Assembly: GCA_009774395.1 (NCBI GenBank)
Contig: VSNQ01000013.1
Coordinates: forward strand, 4,949 to 52,257
Direction: 5' to 3'
From: Lachnospiraceae bacterium
GTDB lineage: Bacteria; Bacillota; Clostridia; Lachnospirales; Lachnospiraceae
DNA: 47,309 bases
In this document: in pieces, positions 24,267 to 32,117 of the stretch
How positions within the stretch are numbered: the first letter of the stretch is position 1
Layout of the letters: each line of letters starts with the position of its first letter
Translations under genes and position numbers: made by a program
Notes under the pieces: model-generated
Told to the model about the DNA's origin: nothing
Seen by the model: only the letters and a program-made list of their open reading frames with translations
Database searches by the model: none

Positions 24267-26066
24267 ATGAAAAGATTATTACAAAAGTATTCTAAGGTGA
24301 TTTGGTGCCTTCGGAATTTTATCCCTATGCTATTATTTCCAGTAGTAAATTTTTATTTATTTGAATTTTATATCAGCAACCCGTGGGAAAATATGAAAGT
24401 TCCTATACAATTTTTAAATATTTATTTGTTCGAACTATTAATGCTTCTGTTTTTTTTCCTATTTGGGCGGCTGAAATGGTCTTTACGCCTACAAAGCATC
24501 TTCTTTATGGTTGTGGGACTTGCCAATTATTATGTGCTGTCTTTCCGTTCTGCCCCGATTATGCCTTGGGACTTATTTTCCATTGGAACGGCACTGAGTG
24601 TGGCAGATAATTTTAAATACACGCTGGAAAAGAAAACGATTTTTGTACTGCTTGGCTTTGTTGTTCTAATTATTTTAGAGGGCATTCCCAATCTGCGTTT
24701 AAAAGCAGAAGACAAATGGAAAAAGCCAATGATTGGTGTCCGCATTGCAGGCGTTTTGATTTTTACCGGACTATTGTGCAGTTTTACGCAGATGCTGCAT
24801 CAAGAAAGCACAATCCGCAAATATGGTATGTATGACAAGCTTTTTACGCCGACCGTGATTAGTAAACGTGACGGCACCGCTGTCGGCTTTTTAATGGAGC
24901 TACAGTATATTTCTGTGGACAAACCAGACAATTACAGCGCTTCTATGGCGGAACAGATTTTAGAGCCTTTTCAAAACCAAAACACAACCGCTGACAAAAA
25001 GCCGAATATTATTGTCATTATGAACGAAGCCTTTTCCGATTTGTCTGTGCTGGGCGATTTTGAAACAAACGAAGATTACATGCCGTTTCTTCGCTCCTTA
25101 ATGCAAGAGGGTACCCCAAATACGATTTCGGGTTATCTAAATGTATCCGTTCTTGGCGGAAATACTGCCAACACGGAATTTGAGTTTTTAACGGGTAATA
25201 CAATGGCATTTCTGCCGCAAGGGAGTATTCCATACCAACAGTATATTAAAAAGGAACTGCCTTCGCTTGCTTCCCATTTAAAAAGTTTAGGCTATCAAAC
25301 GATTGCCATGCATCCCTATAACAGCACCGGATGGGACAGAAATAAGGTATATCCTTTGCTTGGATTTGATGAAAGCTATTTTATCCGCGATTACAAAAAT
25401 CCCGAAAAAATCAGAAAATATGTCAGTGACAAAGCCTGTTACGACAAAATTATTGCATTATATGAAGAAAAAGAGAAAAATACGCCGTTTTTTGTCTTTA
25501 ATGTAACAATGCAAAATCACTCCTCTTACACGGACGATTTTGATAACTTTCATCCTGAAATTATCGTTGATAACAGTAATTCCAAGGCTTTAAATAATTA
25601 TCTTTCCTTAATAAAGATTTCTGATGAAGCAATTGAAGGGCTTGTGAATTATTTTTCTTTTGCAGACGAAGATACCATGATTATTTTCTTTGGAGATCAC
25701 CAGCCTACCAATTCAGTTGTATCAAATATCTGGAAATTAAATGGGAAAAACGGCAGTAATTTATCCATGGAGGACGAAGCCAAACGGTACAAAGTACCCT
25801 ACTTTATATGGGCAAACTTTGACATTGCTTCCCAATCACATGCAGAAACAAGCGCGAATTACCTAAGCGCAAAGCTATTAGAAGCCTGCGGGCTTCCGCA
25901 ATATGACTATACTGCATACCTATTAAAACTATCCGAAAAATATCCTATACTCACTTCCCTGCGCGCCGAAAACGCAAAGGGTGAGAGCACCGAAGTCAAA
26001 ACGATTATGGGCGAATTAAACAATTATGCAATTGTACAATACCACCGCCTGTTTCAAAAACATTAA
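24267..26066 (+). CDS. LtaS-like phosphoglycerol transferase (sulfatase fold)
   Basis: 599 residues. Five membrane segments lie in the first 175 residues, then an extracellular sulfatase-fold domain (about 240-570). Key residues line up with LtaS: Glu254 (IIVIMNEAFSDL), the nucleophile Thr300 (VLGGNTANTEFEFLTG) and the Asp-His metal pair in IIFFGDHQP. LtaS polymerises glycerol phosphate from phosphatidylglycerol onto lipoteichoic acid; alternative group members transfer phosphoglycerol to cell-surface glycans. Which of these applies is uncertain. Start ATG 24267 has AAAGGAG. It is followed 96 bp later by a YfhO-family gene, hinting at a shared role in cell-envelope polymers. Confidence 0.88.
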   Translation: MKRLLQKYSKVIWCLRNFIPMLLFPVVNFYLFEFYISNPWENMKVPIQFLNIYLFELLMLLFFFLFGRLKWSLRLQSIFFMVVGLANYYVLSFRSAPIMPWDLFSIGTALSVADNFKYTLEKKTIFVLLGFVVLIILEGIPNLRLKAEDKWKKPMIGVRIAGVLIFTGLLCSFTQMLHQESTIRKYGMYDKLFTPTVISKRDGTAVGFLMELQYISVDKPDNYSASMAEQILEPFQNQNTTADKKPNIIVIMNEAFSDLSVLGDFETNEDYMPFLRSLMQEGTPNTISGYLNVSVLGGNTANTEFEFLTGNTMAFLPQGSIPYQQYIKKELPSLASHLKSLGYQTIAMHPYNSTGWDRNKVYPLLGFDESYFIRDYKNPEKIRKYVSDKACYDKIIALYEEKEKNTPFFVFNVTMQNHSSYTDDFDNFHPEIIVDNSNSKALNNYLSLIKISDEAIEGLVNYFSFADEDTMIIFFGDHQPTNSVVSNIWKLNGKNGSNLSMEDEAKRYKVPYFIWANFDIASQSHAETSANYLSAKLLEACGLPQYDYTAYLLKLSEKYPILTSLRAENAKGESTEVKTIMGELNNYAIVQYHRLFQKH

Positions 26067-26068
26067 AT

Positions 26069-26150
26069 GGGACTGTCGCATTTAGATCTAACATAATACA
26101 GATATTAATACTATATGTTGTATATTTAAAGCTTATTGTGACAACCCCGG
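26069..26150. repeat. GGGGCTGTCGC-family hairpin
   Basis: Begins GGGACTGTCGCA and ends TTGTGACAACCCC, imperfect outer arms, with inner ATATTAATACTATATG-type AT-rich pairing. It follows the LtaS-like stop by 2 bp and precedes yfhO, so it may reduce read-through between the two genes. It resembles 9661-9758. Confidence 0.6.
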
Positions 26151-26162
26151 ATTGGAGCCAAT

Positions 26163-28928
26163 ATGAAATTAAAGAAATTTCTGAAAATAGACAAGCTTTA
26201 TCTGTTTTCCTTACTCATTCCTATTATTATAATGCTTGTAATTTTCTATATTCGTGATATTTTTCCATTTGGGGAAGCTGACCGATCGTTTCTCCATATT
26301 GATATGTATCACCAGTATTTTCCGTTTCTCACGGAGTTTTACCATAAACTAAAAAACGGCGAAAGTCTGCTCTATTCATGGAATACCGGAATTGGTTCTA
26401 ACTTTATCGCCTTATATGCATACTATTTGGCAAGCCCTATTAACTGGCTGTGCGTGCTAGTTCCGGAACCATATTTAATGGAATTTCAGACCTATTTTAT
26501 GGTATTAAAAATCGGTCTGTGCGGATTAACATTTACCTATTATATAAGGAAACATTTCCAAACAGAAAGCTGGATTGTTTTGTGTTTTTCACTGTTTTAT
26601 GCGCTGTCGGGATTTATGGCGGCATATAACTGGAATGTAATGTGGCTTGATGTTATTGTGCTTGCGCCGCTGGTGATTCTTGGCTTGGAACGCCTTGTAA
26701 TAGAAGGAAAATGCAAGCTGTACTGTATTGCGCTGGGACTTTCCATTTTATCGAATTACTATTTATCTATTATGCTTTGTATTTTCCTGACGCTTTACTT
26801 TATCGTACTGCTGATTGCCAAAAATCCAACCAGCGAAAACAATTCCGCACCGCTGGCATTTCCAAAACTAAAATCGAGTAGTGGAAGACTTTCCCTACTC
26901 GCTGCACGGCCCGTGCGCCGCTTTAGCAGCATATTTCCCAGGCACGGGTCTGCGTATAAAATAAACAACTTTTATGCAAATGCGGTTCTTCGTTTTGGAC
27001 TTTTTTCACTGCTTGCCGGCGGAATGGCTGCGGTATTGCTACTGCCAGAGCTTGCCGCTCTGCGCTTTACGGAATTTAGCGATATTAGTTTTCCCAAGAA
27101 AGTGAAAACCTATTTTTCTATCATTGATATGCTTGCGCGCCATTGTTTTAATGTTATCGTCGAAACAGGGCTTGACCATTGGCCAAATATTTATTGTGGC
27201 GTTGCTATTTTTGTGCTGCTTCCGCTATATGCCCTCCAAAAGAAAATCCCGCTCCGTGAAAAAGTGCCGAAGCTGTTTCTTCTCGCATTTATGCTGGTAA
27301 GTTACTCTACAAATACGCTGAACTTTATATGGCATGGACTCAATTATCCCGATTCCCTTCCTGCAAGACAGTCTTATTTGTATATTTTCCTGCTGCTGAC
27401 GCTTTGTTTTGAGGCTTTGATGCATATTCGAAAATATGGGGGAAGCGAACTTACAGCAGTTTCTGCTGGTGCAGTATTTTTTGTACTGTTATGTGAAAAA
27501 TTAATTACAGATGACTCCTTTACAGGCGTGTGCTTTTTGGCGACCTTAGTTTTTTTGCTTTTTTATGCAGGATTTCTGCATTTTTACAAAACGTCTGCCT
27601 CTTTTCCAAAATGGGCTGCGCTGCTTGTGGTGCTTGTTACTATTGCAGAATCCGGTGTCAACACCTATTTAACAAGCGCACCTACGGTGTCAAGGACAAC
27701 CTATTTATCCAATTATGACTCGTATCAAATTTTAACGAAACGTACTGTAGAAAACGAGGGCGGTGACTTTTTCCGCTTTGATAAATTTGCGCGCAGAACG
27801 CAGAATGACGCAATGCTTATTGGTTTTCAGGGAAGTTCTTATTTTTCCTCAACACTCAATGTACTAGTATCCGATTTCTATGAAAAATACGGAATGAAAG
27901 GCAGTCGTGTCAATTACTGTTTTGACGGTGCTACACCTGTTACAGCGGCACTGCTTGCAAACCGCTATATGCTCTACACGCTTGACCGTGGATATGACAA
28001 TGTGTTTGAACTTGCTGATACCGAAGGAAAATTATACTTATATAAAAACCGTTTTTCCCTTCCACTTGGCTATGTTATTTCACAACAGGACATACCAGAA
28101 GAGCAAACACCAGAATTTACGGATTTAGCAGAAGAAACTACGTCAGACTTAGAAGAATCAACCGATGAAGCTGATTTGCGTCAAACAAATTTGGACGCGC
28201 TTTTTACTGACGCGGAAGAAGTCGAGGAAAATCTGCACGAAGACGAGGACGACGAGGACAAAAATCTAAACCCAATTGAACGACAGATAAAATTAGTGCA
28301 TAAAATCGGGATTCCCGAAAATATTTTTACCCCAGTCGAGTTTAGTTCTTACGGCAGTCAGGCAGATGTTTTTATTGAGGAAAATGCACATTATTACGCT
28401 TATGCAAAAAATACCAAAATTGATACGATAAAAATGGAATATGAAGAACAGTCCAAAAGCTTTACACAGATTAAAAAGAAGTATATTCTGGACTTAGGCT
28501 ATCACGAAGCAGGAGAAACCGTTTCTCTTCGCTCCGAAAATGGGGAAAATCTGAATTTATCGCTCTATAAATTAGAGGAAGACGTGCTGCAGAAATGGAT
28601 TGATATGTTAAGCCGCCAGACTTTAACTGTAGATGGGTACACTGAAACACATCTTGACGGGCATATTAATATTACAAACGCCGGACAGCTTGTGCTCTCT
28701 GTTCCCTATGAACCGGGCTGGACATTGCGTGTTGACGGTGTTAAAACGGATATTTCATTGTTTGAGGATACCTTTATCAGCGTATATCTTTCAGAAGGGA
28801 CACACACCATTTCCCTATCCTATTTCCCGAAAGGATTAATTTCAGGGATTATAGTTTCCGTTGTCAGTATCGCTTTGTTTGCGGCAGTCTGCTTATTTCA
28901 TAAAAAATTTGCAGAGAATATAAAATAG
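26163..28928 (+). CDS. YfhO-family membrane protein (putative glycosyltransferase)
   Basis: 921 residues. Many membrane segments occupy the first 510 residues, then a long extracellular domain and a final membrane segment near 897-915. Conserved YfhO features include SFLHIDMYHQYFPF, LLYSWNTGIGSNF (acidic/aromatic first loop) and YYLSIMLCIF. Bacillus YfhO and Listeria GtlB-type relatives glycosylate lipoteichoic acid; the same is plausible here beside the LtaS-like gene. Odd features: residues of about 238-262 (SSSGRLSLLAARPVRRFSSI and the next few) are encoded by a two-hairpin repeat inserted in frame, and residues 640-705 are very acidic. Confidence 0.85.
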   Translation: MKLKKFLKIDKLYLFSLLIPIIIMLVIFYIRDIFPFGEADRSFLHIDMYHQYFPFLTEFYHKLKNGESLLYSWNTGIGSNFIALYAYYLASPINWLCVLVPEPYLMEFQTYFMVLKIGLCGLTFTYYIRKHFQTESWIVLCFSLFYALSGFMAAYNWNVMWLDVIVLAPLVILGLERLVIEGKCKLYCIALGLSILSNYYLSIMLCIFLTLYFIVLLIAKNPTSENNSAPLAFPKLKSSSGRLSLLAARPVRRFSSIFPRHGSAYKINNFYANAVLRFGLFSLLAGGMAAVLLLPELAALRFTEFSDISFPKKVKTYFSIIDMLARHCFNVIVETGLDHWPNIYCGVAIFVLLPLYALQKKIPLREKVPKLFLLAFMLVSYSTNTLNFIWHGLNYPDSLPARQSYLYIFLLLTLCFEALMHIRKYGGSELTAVSAGAVFFVLLCEKLITDDSFTGVCFLATLVFLLFYAGFLHFYKTSASFPKWAALLVVLVTIAESGVNTYLTSAPTVSRTTYLSNYDSYQILTKRTVENEGGDFFRFDKFARRTQNDAMLIGFQGSSYFSSTLNVLVSDFYEKYGMKGSRVNYCFDGATPVTAALLANRYMLYTLDRGYDNVFELADTEGKLYLYKNRFSLPLGYVISQQDIPEEQTPEFTDLAEETTSDLEESTDEADLRQTNLDALFTDAEEVEENLHEDEDDEDKNLNPIERQIKLVHKIGIPENIFTPVEFSSYGSQADVFIEENAHYYAYAKNTKIDTIKMEYEEQSKSFTQIKKKYILDLGYHEAGETVSLRSENGENLNLSLYKLEEDVLQKWIDMLSRQTLTVDGYTETHLDGHINITNAGQLVLSVPYEPGWTLRVDGVKTDISLFEDTFISVYLSEGTHTISLSYFPKGLISGIIVSVVSIALFAAVCLFHKKFAENIK
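26875..26950 (+). repeat. Two-hairpin element inserted in frame in yfhO
   Basis: Hairpin 1: CGAGTAG (26875-26881), T bulge, GGAA, loop GACT, then TTCC and CTACTCG (26895-26901). Hairpin 2: GGCCCGTGC (26908-26916) pairs with GCACGGGTC (26942-26950). Nested inside is GCCGC, loop TTTA, GCAGC, followed by ATATTTC. The same architecture with different stem sequences is at 33253-33328. It encodes a loop between two membrane segments. Confidence 0.8.
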
Positions 28929-29027
28929 CCACGTTTTTTTACTTTACACCTTTTCCATAATCTCCTATGATTAAGTTATAATAAAATGCAGCAATTCATA
29001 CAGCTAAATAGAAAGACAGGTGATTAT

Positions 29028-29216
29028 ATGTCGAGTGCAGCAGATATTATAAAAGATTATATTACAGAATTTTCCAGACTCCAAGACTGGATGATTCCAA
29101 TAAAAGAAACAAATCCCGACACATATGATTCCATGCACAAACGATATATTGAACTCAAAGTTACACTGGCAAGTTTAGGTGTAAATCTGGCAGAAATTGA
29201 TCGAATTAAACAATAA
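29028..29216 (+). CDS. Small protein of unknown function
   Basis: 62 residues from ATG 29028 (MSSAADIIKDYITEFSRLQDW), with AGGTG upstream and a TATAAT at 28977-28982. A longer frame starting at 28986 lacks a ribosome binding site. It is mostly predicted helical, without signal peptide, membrane segment or cysteine. I do not recognise a family. A CTAAGCG/CGCTTAG hairpin follows the stop (29221-29247). Codon use looks normal, so it is probably a real cytoplasmic protein. Confidence 0.65.
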   Translation: MSSAADIIKDYITEFSRLQDWMIPIKETNPDTYDSMHKRYIELKVTLASLGVNLAEIDRIKQ

Positions 29217-29243
29217 TATACTAAGCGTCAAAAAGACTGGCGC

Positions 29244-29405
29244 TTAGGAACTGTTCAGAAATTACTTGTGACAAGTACGCCGTATAAATGTTCAGCTGCA
29301 AAGAAGAAAATCGCAGGCATAGCGGGCTATGTCAAGATTTTCTGATGACGCAGATGGACATTTAGACAAGTAATTGTCATGAGTAATTTTTGAACAGTTC
29401 CTTAG
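29244..29405 (+). repeat. Palindromic element, TTAGGAACTGT family, copy e
   Basis: Starts TTAGGAACTGTTCAGAAATTAC and ends GTAATTTTTGAACAGTTCCTTAG. The interior block ATGTCAAGATTTTCTGATGACG corresponds to that of copies a and b. Compared with copy b, both arms carry the same substitutions (GTTCA.AAATTACT instead of GTCAA.AAATAAC), so pairing is kept. Confidence 0.88.
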
Positions 29406-29422
29406 CATAACAAAATGTACAC

Positions 29423-29497
29423 AGCCGCACGAAGGAAAATTACCACTTTGCAGCGTGCGGCTTGCATAGCTGAACGGCAAATCTTTCTGCCGTTCAG
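29423..29497. repeat. Two perfect hairpins
   Basis: AGCCGCACG (29423-29431) pairs with CGTGCGGCT (29454-29462), and CTGAACGGCA (29470-29479) with TGCCGTTCAG (29488-29497). Both are flanked by near-direct repeats ATAACAAAATGTAC (from 29407) and ATAACAAAATATAC (from about 29499), as if the pair was inserted or duplicated as a unit. It lies 3' of the GH18 gene and may end its transcript, although no U-tract was seen. Confidence 0.7.
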
Positions 29498-29553
29498 TAT
29501 AACAAAATATACGCTGGCAAACGTTAAAGTTTACCAATAACGCAAACTCCCGA

Positions 29554-30690
29554 TTACTTGATAATCTCAAATGTATCCACAAGCAAAAGCCAATTTGCCC
29601 GAAACAGTTTCATAACCTGCCAGTAACCCATTCCACGCAGCCCATATTCTGTAATTAAATGAAATTTCTCTTTAATGCTTCTCACATCCTCAAACCACAC
29701 TTCATGCTGCACGCCTTCTTTTTCATAATGGAAAAACGGTGACATCGCAGTCTGATCAAATTCTATGACAGCATTGCTTGCAACAGCAATCTCTACTGCC
29801 TCCACATTTCCGATAGTACGAGCTTTAGAAGTGCCTTTCACAAAAGGCAATGTCCAATCATATCCATAATTGGGAATCCCTAAATCAATTTTCTTCGTAG
29901 GAATTTCTGTGACAGCATATTCCACAACTTCACGCACCTTATTAATCGGCGCTACTGCCATTGGCGGGCCATATGTATACCCCCACTCATAGGTCATTAA
30001 CAATACACTGTCTGCGGCTTCCCCCAATAGTTTATAGTCTTTTCCTTCATATAAAAGACCTTTCTGATCGGCGGAGGTTTTTGGTGCAAGCGCTACGGAA
30101 ACAGGATATCCCAGTGGGGCTGCCTGCGCTCTTACATTGGCGACAAATTCCGCATATGCGACCCGATCCTGCGGCAGAATATACTCAAAATCAATATCAA
30201 TTCCGGCAAAGCCTTTTACTTCCATTGCAGCAAGTATCTGGTCAATTAGATGCTGTTGTGCTTCCATATTATGCGTAATCTCGCTAATTAAGTAATTGTT
30301 AAACATTCCTGACTGATCAAACGGCGTCAATACCATTAACGGTGCTGCCCCTTGCATCCATGCTTCATTAATCATCCGACTGTCATCTGTCTGCGGCGGA
30401 ACCAATTCTCCGTTCGCAGTAAATCCATAGGAAAACACAGAAATATTCGTTAAATATGGCAATGTTTCTGTTAGCACATCATTTCGTATATAAGGATAAG
30501 CATAACCATTAACATAAACTGCTCTTTTTTGACGGATTTGCTCTATTTCTGGTATTAATAACGCCTGCCCAATGGCTAATTGATAAGGCGAAACTAACTG
30601 ATTCGCATAAGCAATCTCTTCCACATCTACCGCAAAAACTGCTGCTATGCTTTCCAAGCTGTCCCCCTGCTTGACTACATATATCTGCAT
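29554..30690 (-). CDS. LysM plus GH18 spore-cortex-type glucosaminidase (YaaH/SleL-like)
   Basis: 378 residues. The single LysM domain is at 1-47 (VVKQGDSLESIAAVFAVDVE). The glycoside hydrolase family 18 catalytic domain follows to the end. The catalytic motif DxxDxDxE appears as FAGIDIDFEY, with Glu169 as the acid. Relatives YaaH and SleL are spore-coat N-acetylglucosaminidases acting on cortex muramic-lactam peptidoglycan during germination. No signal peptide, as for those coat proteins. The ATG at 30690 has AAAGGATG upstream. A sporulation role fits with the SpoIIM-like gene elsewhere in the window. Confidence 0.87.
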   Translation of the reverse strand: MQIYVVKQGDSLESIAAVFAVDVEEIAYANQLVSPYQLAIGQALLIPEIEQIRQKRAVYVNGYAYPYIRNDVLTETLPYLTNISVFSYGFTANGELVPPQTDDSRMINEAWMQGAAPLMVLTPFDQSGMFNNYLISEITHNMEAQQHLIDQILAAMEVKGFAGIDIDFEYILPQDRVAYAEFVANVRAQAAPLGYPVSVALAPKTSADQKGLLYEGKDYKLLGEAADSVLLMTYEWGYTYGPPMAVAPINKVREVVEYAVTEIPTKKIDLGIPNYGYDWTLPFVKGTSKARTIGNVEAVEIAVASNAVIEFDQTAMSPFFHYEKEGVQHEVWFEDVRSIKEKFHLITEYGLRGMGYWQVMKLFRANWLLLVDTFEIIK

Positions 30691-30818
30691 AATAAAATCA
30701 TCCTTTCCAATCCAATGATATTATTATATTCAGATATTGAAAAAAATGTTACGGTATCTGCATTTATGAATCCAGAATTATTCTAACGTGCCAACGATTG
30801 TATACAACTATTATTTTT

Positions 30819-31310
30819 CTAAAAATAACAGTTCTGCCACTGGTATTCTATCGTTCTGTCGGAAGAATGGTATCGCTGTTTTATACTATTCATTAACCAC
30901 TCCCCATCTTTTTTCACAAGCCGAAACTGATAATCCAACCCTCCATTCCCCTCAGTTTCTGTATAGACAGTTGCTACTGCGCGGTTTTTATCCACCTCGA
31001 CAGTGTGTCTGCTGCTACGACTTACTGCAATAAATCGCGGCGGATAAGTAATCCCATAATTCAGCGTTCTTTTTCGCTTTGTCAGTAGCTGCGCATAAAT
31101 TTTATCTGCCTCTGCACTGTACTTGCTAAATACCTCAGCGCATTCACTGCCTTTAGCTGCTTCAATTAAAGGGTGAAACTGCATCTGCAATCTATTTATC
31201 TGTTCCATATACGAGAAAATAATATCAAATATAGATTCTAATTCTTCTGTACTTTTTGAATTTGTATCAATATCTTCATGGTGATATGTATTATCCACTT
31301 GACTTTCCAT
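30819..31310 (-). CDS. Putative NTF2-fold immunity-like protein
   Basis: 163 residues from ATG 31310, behind AAAGGAAAAG. After an acidic N-terminus (residues 1-30) comes a helical part, then a beta-rich C-terminus: VEVDKNRAVATVYTETEG and YQFRLVKKDGEWLMNSIKQRY. The closing strand (LVKKDGEWLxxSxK) resembles NTF2-fold immunity proteins of the RhsIA type, which neutralise polymorphic toxins. No cognate toxin or Rhs gene is visible nearby, so it would be an orphan. The gene starts 35 bp after the truncated recombinase, so the two may be co-transcribed. The assignment is tentative; a generic NTF2-like protein is the alternative. Confidence 0.5.
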   Translation of the reverse strand: MESQVDNTYHHEDIDTNSKSTEELESIFDIIFSYMEQINRLQMQFHPLIEAAKGSECAEVFSKYSAEADKIYAQLLTKRKRTLNYGITYPPRFIAVSRSSRHTVEVDKNRAVATVYTETEGNGGLDYQFRLVKKDGEWLMNSIKQRYHSSDRTIEYQWQNCYF

Positions 31311-31345
31311 AACTTTTCCTTTCCCGCAAATTCGCAAAAACAATA

Positions 31346-31897
31346 TTATTTTCTCTTATCAAACAGACTTACCAAACAAATTTTTACAACGGAAGTAACA
31401 ATTACAACAGAAATAACAATTACAACGGAAGTAACAATTACTCTTCCCAAATGCGTTCCTTTCCTTTTGGCTGCTTCTATCCCCTCCTTTTGCCGGCTGC
31501 GGATATTATGGCGCTCATTTTCACTTACATAACTAAGCAGCGCCAGCACTAAATCCGCGATAAACGTTCCCATTAAATCCTTGCCCTTTCTTGTATCTAA
31601 CAAGGGCATATCTAATACAACAATATCAATTTTCTTCTCTTTGGTTAAAATTCTCCACTGCTCCAAAATCTCTTGATAATCTCTGCCAAGGCGGTCAATG
31701 CTCTTAATATAGAATAAATCGTCCTCCTTTAGTTTCTCCATCATTTTCTGGTACATAGGACGCGCAAAATCTTTTCCTGACTGCTTGTCAATATAAATAT
31801 TTTTCTTGGGTACTTGCATCTCCTCCATTGCAATTAACTGTCTGTTTTCATTTTGTTCCTTTGTGCTGACACGCACATATGCATATGTATTTCCCAT
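31346..31897 (-). CDS. Serine recombinase/resolvase with replaced C-terminus
   Basis: 183 residues. The catalytic domain is complete: YAYVRVSTKEQNENRQ with nucleophile Ser11 and Arg9, FYIKSIDRLGRDYQEI with its Arg pair, and the long E-helix VSENERHNIRSRQKEGIEAA ending in KGTHLGR. Family members continue with PKI and a helix-turn-helix. Here the sequence instead runs into VIVTSVVIVISVVIVTSVV and KICLVSLFDKRK, encoded by an 18-bp tandem repeat (31386-31439). It therefore lacks the DNA-recognition domain and may be inactive. It lies in an accessory region, probably a mobile-element remnant. Confidence 0.85.
   Translation of the reverse strand: MGNTYAYVRVSTKEQNENRQLIAMEEMQVPKKNIYIDKQSGKDFARPMYQKMMEKLKEDDLFYIKSIDRLGRDYQEILEQWRILTKEKKIDIVVLDMPLLDTRKGKDLMGTFIADLVLALLSYVSENERHNIRSRQKEGIEAAKRKGTHLGRVIVTSVVIVISVVIVTSVVKICLVSLFDKRK
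31386..31439 (+). repeat. 18-bp tandem repeat, 3 copies
   Basis: Three copies of ACAACGGAAGTAACAATT; the middle copy differs at two positions. As 18 is a multiple of 3, the array keeps the frame and encodes a hydrophobic hexapeptide repeat (VIVTSV, VIVISV, VIVTSV) at the recombinase end. Confidence 0.92.
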
Positions 31898-31925
31898 ACC
31901 GAATGCATATCCTCCTTTCTAAAAA

Positions 31926-31971
31926 TTAGGAACTGTTAAGAAATAAAGAAATAACATTTAATTAGTTCCTT
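31926..31971. repeat. Short TTAGGAACTGT-family element, copy g
   Basis: Starts TTAGGAACTGTTAAGAAATAA and ends ATTAGTTCCTTGG, 46 bp, with only the outermost bases and a short stretch pairing. Probably a deletion derivative like 42230-42296. A small gene fragment begins directly at its right edge. Confidence 0.5.
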
Positions 31972-32072
31972 GGAACAATAAAGTGTATTTTAAGATATCT
32001 CTATCATTCCTAGAAGCCATGCAATATGTGGAAAAATACGAAGCAGACAAAAACTACTATGTTCTTTTGTAA
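31971..32072 (+). pseudogene. Possible gene fragment (34 codons to a stop)
   Basis: From the edge of the repeat element an open frame encodes WNNKVYFKISLSFLEAMQYV and then EKYEADKNYYVLL before TAA. It has no start codon with a ribosome binding site at its beginning. The composition looks protein-like rather than random, so it may be the tail of a gene cut off by the element. I do not recognise the family. Confidence 0.3.
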
Positions 32073-32117
32073 GCGGCATATTTGCCAAATTCTAAGAAAT
32101 CATTACTCTATTGACTA

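Noticed and set aside
31386..31439. CRISPR or attachment-site repeats
   Set aside because: An 18-bp tandem array without spacers inside a coding frame; a minisatellite explains it.
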